The position numbers and the translations under genes are program-made. This document shows, one piece after another, positions 50,401-59,385 of a DNA stretch of 64,000 nucleotides. Position 1 is the first letter of the stretch, and each line of letters begins with the position of its first letter. The DNA is from Clostridiaceae bacterium. Its GTDB lineage: Bacteria; Bacillota; Clostridia; Lachnospirales; Lachnospiraceae. The notes beneath the pieces were generated by a model. It saw only the letters and a list, made by a program, of their open reading frames with translations, was not told the DNA's origin and ran no database searches. The stretch is taken from contig CAJTGE010000007.1 of NCBI GenBank assembly GCA_910575795.1, forward strand, positions 826-64,825, written 5' to 3'.

Positions 50401-53160
50401 ATGGATAAATACGGATACACAATCAAACCAAAGAAAGAACAAAAGCCGGCGCAGCTTTACCACAAACCGGATCTGGCGCTCATGACCACATTTCAGCTCC
50501 GTGAAATCTGCCGCCGGGAAAAGATCATCCAGGGCGTCGTGGACCCCATGGACAGGGAGGATCTGATCCGCGTGATCCTGCGCTACCGGGGCGCGGACGA
50601 ATACTTCCTGATAAAAAAGCGCGACGAAGCCGGGCTGGCGGCCGCAGAGCGGGCATTTAAGGAGTCCGTCCTCCGCGAGCGGCGGGATCTCCCCCTTACA
50701 TGCAGCTCCAGGATCGCGGCGTATAAGGGCTGCGCCATCCGCTTTTACGACGGGCTGACCCTGCCGTGGGAAGCGGATCTCGCAGGGACAAACGCATTCA
50801 TCGTAAGCGGCGACATGACGGTGTGCGCGATCCTGAACCTGCTCCCCATGGGCCGGAGCAGGGACTGCCTGTACCTGACCATGGAGGCGGAATCCGTGTG
50901 CCGGGAGTCTGAGGTAAAAAACTACAGCCTGTACTGCATGGGGCGCAGGGAATCGGAGAAAATGTACCGGATCTATAACGGGAAATACGACTTCACGCCC
51001 GGGTACATGGAAGTATACCGCATCCCGCTCCTCGATTTCGAGGTAAGGGAGCCGGCCCGCCTCCCCATCCCGGCGGCCATGGATTTTGGGACATCAAACA
51101 CCACAGCCGGGGTCTGGCTGGATCAGCAATACTTTGAAAAAATGGGCCTCAGGGACGGGGAACGCGGGCTGCATATGAACCAGGCCAACTATGCGCTGTT
51201 CTGCGATACCGCCCGGGACTGGCAGGAGACGCCGCTGCTCCCGGGCGTGGTGGGCGTATATGGAGGCAGGGAAGGCATACAGGATGCAGGGGAACGGGTA
51301 TCCGGTACAGAAGAAGGAGTACACAACGCAGAAGATGGACACGATACAGGGAAGGATATACAGGATGCGGGAAAACATTCAGGTCACGCAGAGGAGACCG
51401 CCCCGGAATTCCTGTTCGGCTACGACGCCATGCGCCTGGCAGATGCGGGCAGTATTGACGGGGGCTTCTGCGTCTTCTATGACATCAAGCGCTGGATCAG
51501 CGATTACGAAAAGCAGGAGGAGATAACGGACCGCAGGGGCCGCCGCAGGCTGATGCGCAGGGCCGATATCCTGAAGGCTTACTTTGAATACGTCATCAAA
51601 GCCGTCCGCGACCGCTTCAAATGCCGGGTGGAAGCGGTCCACATCTCCTGCCCGGTGCGCCAGAAGGCGCGCTTTAAGGCGCTCTTTGCAGAGATCCTCC
51701 CTGAATACGCCGCCGGGCAGAAGGACATGATCGACGAAGGCGTGTCCGTCCTGTACAGCGCCATCTCCGAAATGCTGGAGGGCGGGCGGCTTAAAGACGG
51801 GGAGGAATACCAGGCCCTGATCATCGACTGCGGCGGCGGGACAACGGATCTGAGCTCCTGCCGGTTCCGCGTGTGGGATCGGCGCGCGGCGTACCGGATC
51901 GAGATCGACACCGCCTATGAAAACGGGGACACGGATTTCGGGGGGAACAATATCACCTGGCGCGTGATGCAGCTCATCAAGATCGCCCTCGTAAACCGCC
52001 TTTACCCCGGGGAGCTGAAGCCCGTGCCCGAACTCCTGTCCGGCTTTGACCGGGACGTGTTCCGCTACGTGGACGAAAACGGCTGCGCGGCGCTGTACAG
52101 GGAGCTGGAAAGCGAATATGAAAAGGTGGAGCAGCGGATCCCGACCCGCTTCCGCGAATTTGAAAACCAGGGCCGCGCCGACTACTATAAAGTAAAAAAC
52201 AACTTTTATCTCCTGTTCGGACTTGCGGAGAAAGTAAAAAAAGAATTCTACGGCCATGTGGGGACCCTCCGGATCGCGCTCTCCTCCGGCAGCGGGGAGG
52301 ACGGCGCCGCGGACGCCGCCGCCCGCATACAGGCGGACAAATGGACGCTGTCCGTCCGGGCCGGGCGCGGCCTGGAAACCATAAAGGAATTCCCGGACGT
52401 GGCGGTAAGCGTCTACGAGCTGGAGTTACTTCTGAAGGCGGACATATACGGCGTAATCCGGCGCTTCATGGAACCCATGTATGAGGAAAACGCGCTCGAG
52501 GACTATTCCATCATCCGGCTGACCGGCCAGTCGTGCCGGATCGGCATGTTCCGCGACGCCTTAAAGGAGTTCGTCCCGGGCAAGCTCATCCGCTTCCGGA
52601 GGCAGGACAGCCCGGGCGGGGATCCGGCAAAGGACGCGGGCCTTAAGATGACATGTATACAGGGGGCCCTCCGGTACTTAAGGGACAGGCAGTACGGCTT
52701 TGCCGACATATCCATCCGCGCCGGGGAGCCGGCCGTGCCGTACCAGGTGACGGCGTACACCCATACCGGGGAGGAAACGGTGCTGATCCAAAGCTTAAAA
52801 CGCAGCGCGCGCAGCGGGATCATTTCCAGGAACCTCGAGGATCTGACGCTGACGCTGTACTTAAAGGATCCGGAAGGCCGGGAGCGCTGCCAGTACGCAT
52901 GCCGGAGCAGCCTGGCGGATTTTGAGGAAAAAACATATGAGGAGATCCGGGAGATATACGGGGATCACATCCTGCAGGCGGACACGGACGACATCGCCGG
53001 CCGGGAGGCGCGCTTCTTCGTCTGGGCAAAGCCGGGGGAATGGGCGTTTTGCGTCGTCCCGGTATACCGAGGGGACGGGAAGCTGTATTTGGGGAAGGAG
53101 GAGACATTTTACTTTGAAAACGACGGGTGGATGCAGAACTTTTTTGACGGGACGAAGTGA
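50401..53160 (+). CDS. Hsp70/actin-fold ATPase of the injection locus
   Basis: The 919-residue protein has a SAP-like N-terminal segment (TTFQLREICRREKI, about residues 29-65), then an actin/Hsp70 ATPase. The ATPase shows phosphate-1 MDFGTSNTTAG (residues 227-237), phosphate-2 IIDCGGGTTDLS (about 474-485) and the adenosine motif IRLTGQSCRIGMF (near 704). A low-complexity insert lies at about 285-335. The last 160 residues are not a recognisable Hsp70 substrate-binding domain. A J-domain gene in the same locus suggests stimulated ATP hydrolysis. Since no ClpV-like AAA+ ATPase was seen, this could take over sheath recycling or particle assembly; that is hypothesis. Confidence 0.82.
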   Translation: MDKYGYTIKPKKEQKPAQLYHKPDLALMTTFQLREICRREKIIQGVVDPMDREDLIRVILRYRGADEYFLIKKRDEAGLAAAERAFKESVLRERRDLPLTCSSRIAAYKGCAIRFYDGLTLPWEADLAGTNAFIVSGDMTVCAILNLLPMGRSRDCLYLTMEAESVCRESEVKNYSLYCMGRRESEKMYRIYNGKYDFTPGYMEVYRIPLLDFEVREPARLPIPAAMDFGTSNTTAGVWLDQQYFEKMGLRDGERGLHMNQANYALFCDTARDWQETPLLPGVVGVYGGREGIQDAGERVSGTEEGVHNAEDGHDTGKDIQDAGKHSGHAEETAPEFLFGYDAMRLADAGSIDGGFCVFYDIKRWISDYEKQEEITDRRGRRRLMRRADILKAYFEYVIKAVRDRFKCRVEAVHISCPVRQKARFKALFAEILPEYAAGQKDMIDEGVSVLYSAISEMLEGGRLKDGEEYQALIIDCGGGTTDLSSCRFRVWDRRAAYRIEIDTAYENGDTDFGGNNITWRVMQLIKIALVNRLYPGELKPVPELLSGFDRDVFRYVDENGCAALYRELESEYEKVEQRIPTRFREFENQGRADYYKVKNNFYLLFGLAEKVKKEFYGHVGTLRIALSSGSGEDGAADAAARIQADKWTLSVRAGRGLETIKEFPDVAVSVYELELLLKADIYGVIRRFMEPMYEENALEDYSIIRLTGQSCRIGMFRDALKEFVPGKLIRFRRQDSPGGDPAKDAGLKMTCIQGALRYLRDRQYGFADISIRAGEPAVPYQVTAYTHTGEETVLIQSLKRSARSGIISRNLEDLTLTLYLKDPEGRERCQYACRSSLADFEEKTYEEIREIYGDHILQADTDDIAGREARFFVWAKPGEWAFCVVPVYRGDGKLYLGKEETFYFENDGWMQNFFDGTK

Positions 53161-53200
53161 GGAACGGTGAATAAAAAATGGTGAATAAGGAGAGGAAGGT

Positions 53201-53995
53201 ATGGGAATGGGCGCGGGAGTTATGCAGAATATATATCCACTATTTGAACGGAACCGGATCCTGAAAAAGGAGATGCTCTGGTCCCTGAGGGACTATGCCT
53301 TTGCGCACGCCGGGGTGGAGTACCAGGAATACGGGCAGGGGATCCTGCGGGGGTGCGGCCTGAGCGTACAGGGGGAGGAGATAGCCGTCCGCCCCGGGCT
53401 CCTGAAATATGGCCAGGCTGTGTGCATTATGATGGAGGAAGCCAGGATCCCGTTCGGGGCGGCGCAGGAAATGCGGTATTTACATATGACCGTGCGGGAG
53501 GACAGGAGCGCCCCGGACTACATCGCTTACCGGATGGAGCTTGCGCTGTCAGGGGAGGAGAAGAAAGGCGATGGGGTGTTTGAGCTGTGCCGCTTCCACT
53601 TGAGGAAGGGGGCGGCGCTGCGCACGGAGTATAAGAGCTTTGCGGATATGGAGACGGAATACGACACAATGGACATGACGCATGCGGACTGGGGAGGGCT
53701 GGGAGGAAAGAGCCTGGCCCCGGCGGTGACGCGGCGGTTTGCGGAGGAGATCCTGTCAGAGCGGGGAAGCCGCGAGGAGGATCGGGCGTTTGCAATGCAC
53801 TGCCTCTGCGAAGCGGGAGCCATGCCAACCCGGGCGCTGGCGGCGTATGCGGCGGGGCGTATGGGGGGAGAGATGGCTGAATATATGGACATGCGGAAGG
53901 TGTATGGGGCGCTGCGGCGCATCCTGGAGCAGTCCGGGCGGGGAGAAGAGCGGCCGGGGGGACGGAGGGAGAGGAGGCGGATTATGGTGGATTAA
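53201..53995 (+). CDS. Uncharacterised core protein, possible baseplate/TssK-like N-domain
   Basis: The 264-residue protein starts MGMGAGVMQNIYPLFERNRI after AGGAAGG. Its first 100 residues (LRDYAFAHAGVEYQEYGQGI, LRGCGLSVQGEEIAVRPGLL) have the beta pattern of N-terminal shoulder domains in TssK/phage receptor-binding-type proteins, followed by a helical C-terminal half with Ala-rich helices (RFAEEILSERGSREEDRAFA). The resemblance is loose and I would not assign it firmly. It immediately follows the Hsp70-like gene and may work with it. It closes the core; decayed sequence follows. Confidence 0.5.
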   Translation: MGMGAGVMQNIYPLFERNRILKKEMLWSLRDYAFAHAGVEYQEYGQGILRGCGLSVQGEEIAVRPGLLKYGQAVCIMMEEARIPFGAAQEMRYLHMTVREDRSAPDYIAYRMELALSGEEKKGDGVFELCRFHLRKGAALRTEYKSFADMETEYDTMDMTHADWGGLGGKSLAPAVTRRFAEEILSERGSREEDRAFAMHCLCEAGAMPTRALAAYAAGRMGGEMAEYMDMRKVYGALRRILEQSGRGEERPGGRRERRRIMVD

Positions 53996-54073
53996 CACAC
54001 ACGGAGGTGGCCACTGGGTTTCCGGCCGGATGCAATAAAATGTAGCAGGACATAAGGACATATAAAGAGGAAT

Positions 54074-54203
54074 ATGTCAGAATTATTAATAAAATCCAGG
54101 ATCGATTTTGCCTTTAAGGAGATCATGATGGACGAACAGGCGCGGATCGGCTTTTTGTCAGCCATGCTCCGGCTGAATCCGGCGGATATCCGGGGAAGCG
54201 CGG
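54074..54203 (+). pseudogene. N-terminal remnant of an Rpn/PD-(D/E)XK-type transposase gene
   Basis: An ATG at 54074 opens a frame encoding MSELLIKSRIDFAFKEIMMD, then DEQARIGFLSAMLRLNPADI, the conserved N-terminus of the PD-(D/E)XK nuclease family transposase/Rpn group (normally about 300 residues). After about 43 codons the sequence passes into an unrelated remnant, and the frame then stops. It is a fragment of a mobile element. Confidence 0.7.
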
Positions 54204-54374
54204 GTGCGGAATGTGGGCCTGATAAAGTTTCACGAGGATGAAAAGCAGGGGATCAGCCGTGACCGACAGAAGATGTTGGTGATTTATTATGAGCGATATT
54301 GGTTCTGAGAACACCATTTTAGGATCATCGCTGTGGATGAGACGATGGAAATGGAAGAAATGGTTCTGTTCTGA
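54204..54374 (+). pseudogene. 3' remnant of a paralogue of the gene at 48293
   Basis: Read in the frame ending with TGA at 54372, these 57 codons align with the end of the 230-residue protein: NVGLIKFHEDEKQG, MLVIYYERYWF, an in-frame TGA where that protein has Trp, then EHHFRIIAVDETMEMEEMVL. The 5' part of the gene is gone. It shows that the second module once had its own copy. Confidence 0.8.
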
Positions 54375-54386
54375 GGGAGGAAGGAT

Positions 54387-55697
54387 ATGGCCAAATGGTT
54401 TGAAAACAATATGTCCGCAGTCCGGGAGTACCCGTTTGATTTTGAGCGCTATATGGAGCAGCGCCTGCGGGAGATTGACAACCTGGATGAACGGCGTTTT
54501 ATGAAGGAAATCCTGCTGCAGGGGCTTGGAAGCGCGGTGCAGTTCATGGAGGAAAAATACAGAAAGCTGGAGAGGCGCGTCTATGACGAATATGAACCGC
54601 GCGCCAACCAGTATGAGACGGTGATGACTATTGTGAAACGGGAACACTATGATCCGGCCAACAAAACGCTTTACCCGGTTGCGGACATGGATCTGGATCC
54701 GGAAAAGCTGGCAGAGGCCCTGTCGGAGGAGGGCCGTATCTTCCGGGGGACGATTTTCTTTGAAGGGGATGACGGGCGCCAGAGGGCTTTTGAGGAAACC
54801 GGCCGTTTTGCAGGCGTATCGGGCGGGGAGGCGGCGTTGTTCTGCGTAAAGCCGGCATCCCGCTACCGGGACAGGATTGAGCTGTTATACCGGATTTTCC
54901 AGGCGAACCACGCGCCGTGGCAGACGGTTCACACAGGGTATCTGGACAAGTTTTATGATGTCTTCCAGGCAGCGGGTAACACAGGAAATATCTCTTCTGA
55001 AGAAGGCGTGCGGCTGCCTTTAGGCGAAGCGCGGCTTTACTGCGGGGAATACACGGCGTTTGTGCGGCCTGACATGCTGCCGCTCTGGAACATGGAGTGG
55101 ATCGCCTTTGACAGCGCGAATTTCATGGTTCCCCGTACGGACGGGATCTGTTATGAACATGAATTTTCCCTGGATGACAGAGAAGAGGGGGACGGCTACC
55201 TGATCCGCCCGAATGAGGATATCATGGAAATCCGCCATGAGGGCAAAAAGATGATCCTTAAGTCAAAGATAGAGCTGTTTGAGGGATGGGAGGCGCTGCA
55301 CATCATCCAGCGTCCGACCGTACGCTCCCCGGATTACGACGCTCCCTTTTTGACAAACCGCCGCCGCGACAGCTTTCTCCGCCGGTATGCGGAGAAAAGC
55401 GGGACGCCGCTGATGACAAAAACTGATTTGTTCCGGCGGATTATGGAACTGGATGTGCGTGAATTTATAGAAGTAACAGGATATGAGCTGAGCAGAGAGA
55501 CAGGCGGCCCGGCGGCCCCGGGAATGAACTGGTTCGTGCGGGACGAGCTGTTCCCCATGGAAGGGCGCGCGACACTGGTGTTTAAGTTTAAGGAAAAGAT
55601 ACCGGGGCATTACTTAAACGGAAGTATGGCGCGCTTTGTCATTTCCCAGATGCAGATGGAGATAAGCGAGTACCGGTGCGTGGGTGTGCTGGTGTGA
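54387..55697 (+). CDS. Candidate baseplate protein 2, paralogue of 46968
   Basis: The 436-residue protein starts MAKWFENNMSAVREYPFDFE and is alignable end to end with the 442-residue protein at 46968, including TVMTIVKREHYDP, HTGYLDKFYDVF, NWFVRDELFPMEG and GHYLNGSMARFVISQMQMEI. It remains intact although the genes on both sides are damaged, which suggests it is still used. GAGGGAGGAAGG precedes the start. Confidence 0.65.
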   Translation: MAKWFENNMSAVREYPFDFERYMEQRLREIDNLDERRFMKEILLQGLGSAVQFMEEKYRKLERRVYDEYEPRANQYETVMTIVKREHYDPANKTLYPVADMDLDPEKLAEALSEEGRIFRGTIFFEGDDGRQRAFEETGRFAGVSGGEAALFCVKPASRYRDRIELLYRIFQANHAPWQTVHTGYLDKFYDVFQAAGNTGNISSEEGVRLPLGEARLYCGEYTAFVRPDMLPLWNMEWIAFDSANFMVPRTDGICYEHEFSLDDREEGDGYLIRPNEDIMEIRHEGKKMILKSKIELFEGWEALHIIQRPTVRSPDYDAPFLTNRRRDSFLRRYAEKSGTPLMTKTDLFRRIMELDVREFIEVTGYELSRETGGPAAPGMNWFVRDELFPMEGRATLVFKFKEKIPGHYLNGSMARFVISQMQMEISEYRCVGVLV

Positions 55698-55791
55698 GCG
55701 CGGCGCTGCCCGCGCGCCTGCGGGGCGTTTACGGGGCGCGTTCATGGAGATTGGCGGATGCCGGGACAGAAAAAGGGGGATTAGGGAGGAA

Positions 55792-56295
55792 ATGGGTTAT
55801 AACGATTTGAAAATCGCCATCAAAAGAAGGAAAAAATTACAGCAGCGGGAGCAGCCGACGGAACAGGAATACGAGTTTGAACCGTTCAGGGCCGGTGAAG
55901 CGCTGGAGTTTGATCTGCCGGCCGGATCGGCAAAGGCAGAGGAGCCGTTTATTAAGCGCAGATATCCGCATCTCACCCGTCCGGCCGTTGTGTTTTGCAT
56001 GCCGGGTGATCCGGCCGCGGATATCCTGTTCCAGGAAGGTGAGGAGAGGACGGTCGGAGAGAACGGGGCAAGGGCTGAAAAGGAGGCTGTCAGGGACATG
56101 ATCATGCGGCTGCACCCGGCCAATCCCTTTTACGGGGAGGGCGTGGAGGATGCGGGGCGGATGAAGGTGGAATGGTTTGACTTTGACAGCTTTGGGCTGG
56201 ACGGGATGATTTATAACCTGATGTTTTTTACATCCGTCCGCGGGCGTCTGTGCAGCGGGAGCTTTCACTGTGAAAGCAGCCGCGCGGCCGCCTGA
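55792..56295 (+). CDS. DcrB/EagR-like protein, C-terminally truncated
   Basis: The 167-residue product keeps the shared motif VEWFDFDSFGLDGMIYNLMF and GSFHCE but then ends in SSRAAA, where the paralogue at 41133 continues for about 22 residues with the conserved Trp helix. A deletion has joined it out of frame to the middle of a VgrG gene. I chose ATG 55792 (TAGGGAGGA upstream) over the open frame further up. It may be non-functional. Confidence 0.65.
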   Translation: MGYNDLKIAIKRRKKLQQREQPTEQEYEFEPFRAGEALEFDLPAGSAKAEEPFIKRRYPHLTRPAVVFCMPGDPAADILFQEGEERTVGENGARAEKEAVRDMIMRLHPANPFYGEGVEDAGRMKVEWFDFDSFGLDGMIYNLMFFTSVRGRLCSGSFHCESSRAAA

Positions 56296-56297
56296 TC

Positions 56298-57236
56298 GTG
56301 CAGTACCAGGAAACAGACTGGGCGTTTTTAAAACGCATCGCTTCCATGATCCATACGGTTATCGTGGCCGATCACGGGAGCGGCCGGGTTTCATTTTCCC
56401 TGGGCATGCCGAAGCTGAAAAAGGGGGAGCTGGGGGACATCCTCTCCCAGGCCGTCCGGAGCCTGGACGGGGCGTGTCAGGCAGAGAGCGGGACGGCGTA
56501 TCGAAAGGACGGGGCGCTTGTGTTTCAGGTGGAAACGCGGGAGGCGCTGGAGCTGTGTACGCCGGTCTATTTCCAGGGGCGGGACTGCGTAATTTGCAAG
56601 GCGACAGGCCGGCTTGAGGGGAAGGAGCTGATCCACGTCTATGAGCTGGCCCGGACAGGGGATATCCGTACAGCCGAACGGATGAATACGGAAATCAGCG
56701 GGACATCCCTGGACGGGACGGTGTATGAGGTGTCAAACGACTGCCTTAAGGTCCGGTTCCCGGAGGATGTACATAAGCCGGCGGTCTGGTTTCCATATGC
56801 CACGGTTTACTCGTCCCCCGACGGCACAGGATGGTACTGCATGCCGGAAAAAGGGGATGCGGTCCGTGTCTATTTCCAGGATTTTGACGAGAGGAAGGCC
56901 GTGGCGTTTAACAGCATCCACTTAGCCTGCGGTTTGCGGGAGGATCCGGAGATTCAGTATATCCGTTCCCCGCACGACAAGGAGATCCGGTTTGAGCCGT
57001 CCGCGATCCGGATCACGAACCATCAGGGAATATCCGTGGTTTTGGATGACAAGAAGGGGATTACGCTGGAGAGCGCGTCAGATATTGTGGCAATAGCAGG
57101 CGGGGATATTGATATCCAAAGCCAGAGGGAGCTGAATGTGACGGGGGACAAAGGGATTATGATACGGCAGGGGGATAACCGGATCGAGGTGAAGGACGGG
57201 ATCCGGCAGGTAGCGCGGGAGATATGGCAGAGGTGA
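56298..57236 (+). pseudogene. VgrG gene lacking its first third
   Basis: The frame resumes at VQYQETDWAFLKRIASMIHT, equivalent to residue 147 of spike 1 at 38440, and continues through the OB-like region (YATVYSSPDGTGWYCMPEKG) to an intact needle end (RQGDNRIEVKDGIRQVAREI). The gp27-like N-terminal part is deleted. A GTG at 56298 could still start translation of a 312-residue fragment, but there is no ribosome site and a hub could not form without the missing part. Confidence 0.8.
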
Positions 57237-57257
57237 GTGAACGTATGCGATGAGGCC

Positions 57258-57396
57258 GCCGGGGAAAGGTTCTATATCCAACGGAACCCCGCTTTCGCTC
57301 AGAGAAAAGCGCAGCGGACACTAAGCCCTTTAAAGACCTCGCTAAGTGCCGGCGGTTTTCTATGGGTTCCTTATGGATATAGAACCTTCCCCCGGC
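57258..57396 (+). repeat. Repeat A3, 139-bp palindromic element
   Basis: Terminal inverted repeats at 57258-57280 and 57374-57396 (one mismatch) and a core matching A1 (GAGAAAAGCGCAGCGGACAC, CCTCGCTAAGTGCCGGCGG) in the same orientation. The outer ten bases differ from A1 on both sides in a paired way (GCCGGGGAAA / TTCCCCCGGC). It separates the decayed VgrG from the next gene. Confidence 0.85.
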
Positions 57397-57448
57397 TACG
57401 TTACTGGCAGGCGGTGAATCAGATTTTTAGAAATCAGGGAGAAAAGAA

Positions 57449-58042
57449 TTGGACAGGATAAAGGAGCAGTTCCTGGCGCAGGTGTGGGAGGCGGCGGAGG
57501 ATGTGTATAGGAAGCAGACTGCCTTGTTAAAGCAGCAGGAGGAGGCGCTGGAGGACGATACGGCGGGCAGGATGAGCGCGCGGATGGGGGAGCTGGCGGC
57601 TTTGTATGGGACTTTGCAGGAAAAACAGCCGCGGTATATGGTTATATCGTATATGCGTTCTTCCCTCGCGGACGGATATCCGTGGTACAGGCTTAATCTG
57701 TACGATGAGGACTATTTTGACTCGGATGGGGAGTGCGGCGTCTGGCTTGAGGTTCCGGTGCTTGCGCAGTGCCTTGGGCGTATTATGGATATGGTGAGGG
57801 AGGAATTCCGGAAGCAGACGCGGGTTGAGGAATATTACATGGATCCGGTTCTGAAGGCATATGGCGAAAAGCTGCATGGGTGGATGCTGGAGCATATTTA
57901 TGAAATCACACGGAAACATCTGCTGATGGATCACTGGGAGCGTTTTTACAGCAAAAACAGGATGAATATTTTGATTGGCGATTACCGCAACCACGCGACG
58001 CGCGTCTTTGGTTGGGGGCTGGATGAAGGAGGCGGGGATTAG
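57449..58042 (+). CDS. Uncharacterised helical protein, paralogue of 44001-44591
   Basis: The 197-residue protein starts at a TTG after AGGGAGAAAAG. An N-terminal helical coil is followed by YMVISYMRSSLADGYPWYRL and YDEDYFDSDGECGVWLEVPV, aligning with the protein at 44001, and a C-terminal helix LEHIYEITRKHLLMDHWERF. It is adjacent to the paralogue of another module-1 protein (58046), so the two kinds of gene recur together. No known function. Confidence 0.7.
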   Translation: MDRIKEQFLAQVWEAAEDVYRKQTALLKQQEEALEDDTAGRMSARMGELAALYGTLQEKQPRYMVISYMRSSLADGYPWYRLNLYDEDYFDSDGECGVWLEVPVLAQCLGRIMDMVREEFRKQTRVEEYYMDPVLKAYGEKLHGWMLEHIYEITRKHLLMDHWERFYSKNRMNILIGDYRNHATRVFGWGLDEGGGD

Positions 58043-58045
58043 GCG

Positions 58046-58573
58046 ATGGAATTCTTTTTAATAGGCCAGGACAGGCGGTATAAGAACCCGCCGGTTTTAT
58101 ACGATTTTGTACAGCGTTTCTATCCGAACCTGTTTTGCCCGGGGGAGTGCCGGCGCATACCGGATAAAAATGTGGTTTATGCACAGTCAGAGAGACCGCT
58201 TGATTTTCTTGATGTAATCAGCGGGCCTGTGTGCCTGGTTTCGGAGACCGTGAAGCGGGTTTTGCAGGCTTATGACGATACGATTGTATTTAAAATGTTT
58301 TTTATATTGAACACACTGGCCGACGAGGGAGCGCCGTACTATGCGCCTGTTTTGCCGAAGCTTGACTGTATCCGGCAGGAAGGCCGGGGCAGGGAGGCTT
58401 CGCTGGTCATTGACTGCAAAAAAACAGGGCGCAGCTATGTCTGCCGCGACGGAGGGGATGCGTTCCGGAACCGGCTGATTGTGAACCTGGATGTGGCGGA
58501 AAGCCTGCTGAGGCGTGATTTAAAGGGGATCGCCTATCAGCGTCTGGAGGGAAAAAGATGGGGGAATATATAG
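58046..58573 (+). CDS. Uncharacterised protein, paralogue of 37889-38443
   Basis: The 175-residue protein shares LDFLDVISGPVCLVSETVKR and LIVNLDVAESLLRRDLKGIA with the protein at 37889. It starts three bases after the previous stop and overlaps the PAAR-like gene by 16 bases, so the three genes are coupled. Its recurrence before spike or tip genes argues for a role in loading or in the tip complex. The family is unknown to me. Confidence 0.7.
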   Translation: MEFFLIGQDRRYKNPPVLYDFVQRFYPNLFCPGECRRIPDKNVVYAQSERPLDFLDVISGPVCLVSETVKRVLQAYDDTIVFKMFFILNTLADEGAPYYAPVLPKLDCIRQEGRGREASLVIDCKKTGRSYVCRDGGDAFRNRLIVNLDVAESLLRRDLKGIAYQRLEGKRWGNI

Positions 58574-59286
58574 TAAGCGGGGCAAGGATGATCTGCGATA
58601 AGGGGGAATTTTCCTCTGTATTATCCATACCGTCGGGGAGAATGCGCGTGGGAGGAAAGCTGGCGGCGGGACGAAAGGACTGCGTCCCGCAGAAGCATGT
58701 CGCTCCTTTTGGAATGTGCTCGTCCGGGACATATCTCTGCTCCGGCAAGGCGAAACCGGGAGAGGAACATCCCTGCGTGCTGGATCTGATGGATCACTAT
58801 TATCTGACCGACGAGGAGGCTTCCATAACGGATCTGGCAGAGCAGGTTGGCAGTTTAGAGAGCTGCAGGCGGCAGCTCCGCGACCTCATCAGCCTGAGCG
58901 TGAATGAGATGACAGGCATTCAGCATGAGAGAAGCAGACAGATGAATTATGCCTTAAGCGACCGGCTCTCAGAGCAGTACAGCGTGATCTGGCGCAAGAC
59001 AGAGAATCTGTATGAGATGCGGCAGGCGGCGGGGGAGATAGCCCAGGCAGCCGCAGCGTTTGCGGAGACGGCGAGGCAGAATTGCGCGTATCTGAAAGAG
59101 GGATGTGCGGACGCGTCCCTCTGCCAGCGCCTGGACGCCGTTTGTGAAAAACAGAATCTGCTGATAAGCCAGGGCGCTGTGCTGTCCGGCCTGCCGGAGG
59201 CAGGGGGAAACCAGATGGTTACAACGGAATCCTTCCTGATCTGCCGGTGCGGCGGGGTGATCACATTTGAGAGCTCCGGACAATAA
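58558..59286 (+). CDS. PAAR-like (DUF4280-type) tip protein without extension
   Basis: The 242-residue protein has split PAAR-like halves: VSGARMICDKGEFSSVLSIP, HVAPFGMCSSGTYLCSG at the N-terminus and MVTTESFLICRCGGVITFES at the end. These are separated by a helical insertion of about 120 residues (MNYALSDRLSEQYSVIWRKT). Cysteines at conserved places (MIC, MCSS, ICRCGG) suggest metal binding at the tip. It lacks the cargo domain of its relative at 41713; the adjacent VgrG carries the cargo instead. Confidence 0.75.
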   Translation: MGEYIVSGARMICDKGEFSSVLSIPSGRMRVGGKLAAGRKDCVPQKHVAPFGMCSSGTYLCSGKAKPGEEHPCVLDLMDHYYLTDEEASITDLAEQVGSLESCRRQLRDLISLSVNEMTGIQHERSRQMNYALSDRLSEQYSVIWRKTENLYEMRQAAGEIAQAAAAFAETARQNCAYLKEGCADASLCQRLDAVCEKQNLLISQGAVLSGLPEAGGNQMVTTESFLICRCGGVITFESSGQ

Positions 59287-59385
59287 AGAGGGATATCAGG
59301 GGCGGAAGGGACAGAGCTTCAGATTGTCCGGACAGAAGGAGAAACAAAGGTTCCTGGAGGATGCAGTTTACAAAGGAGGTACGGG

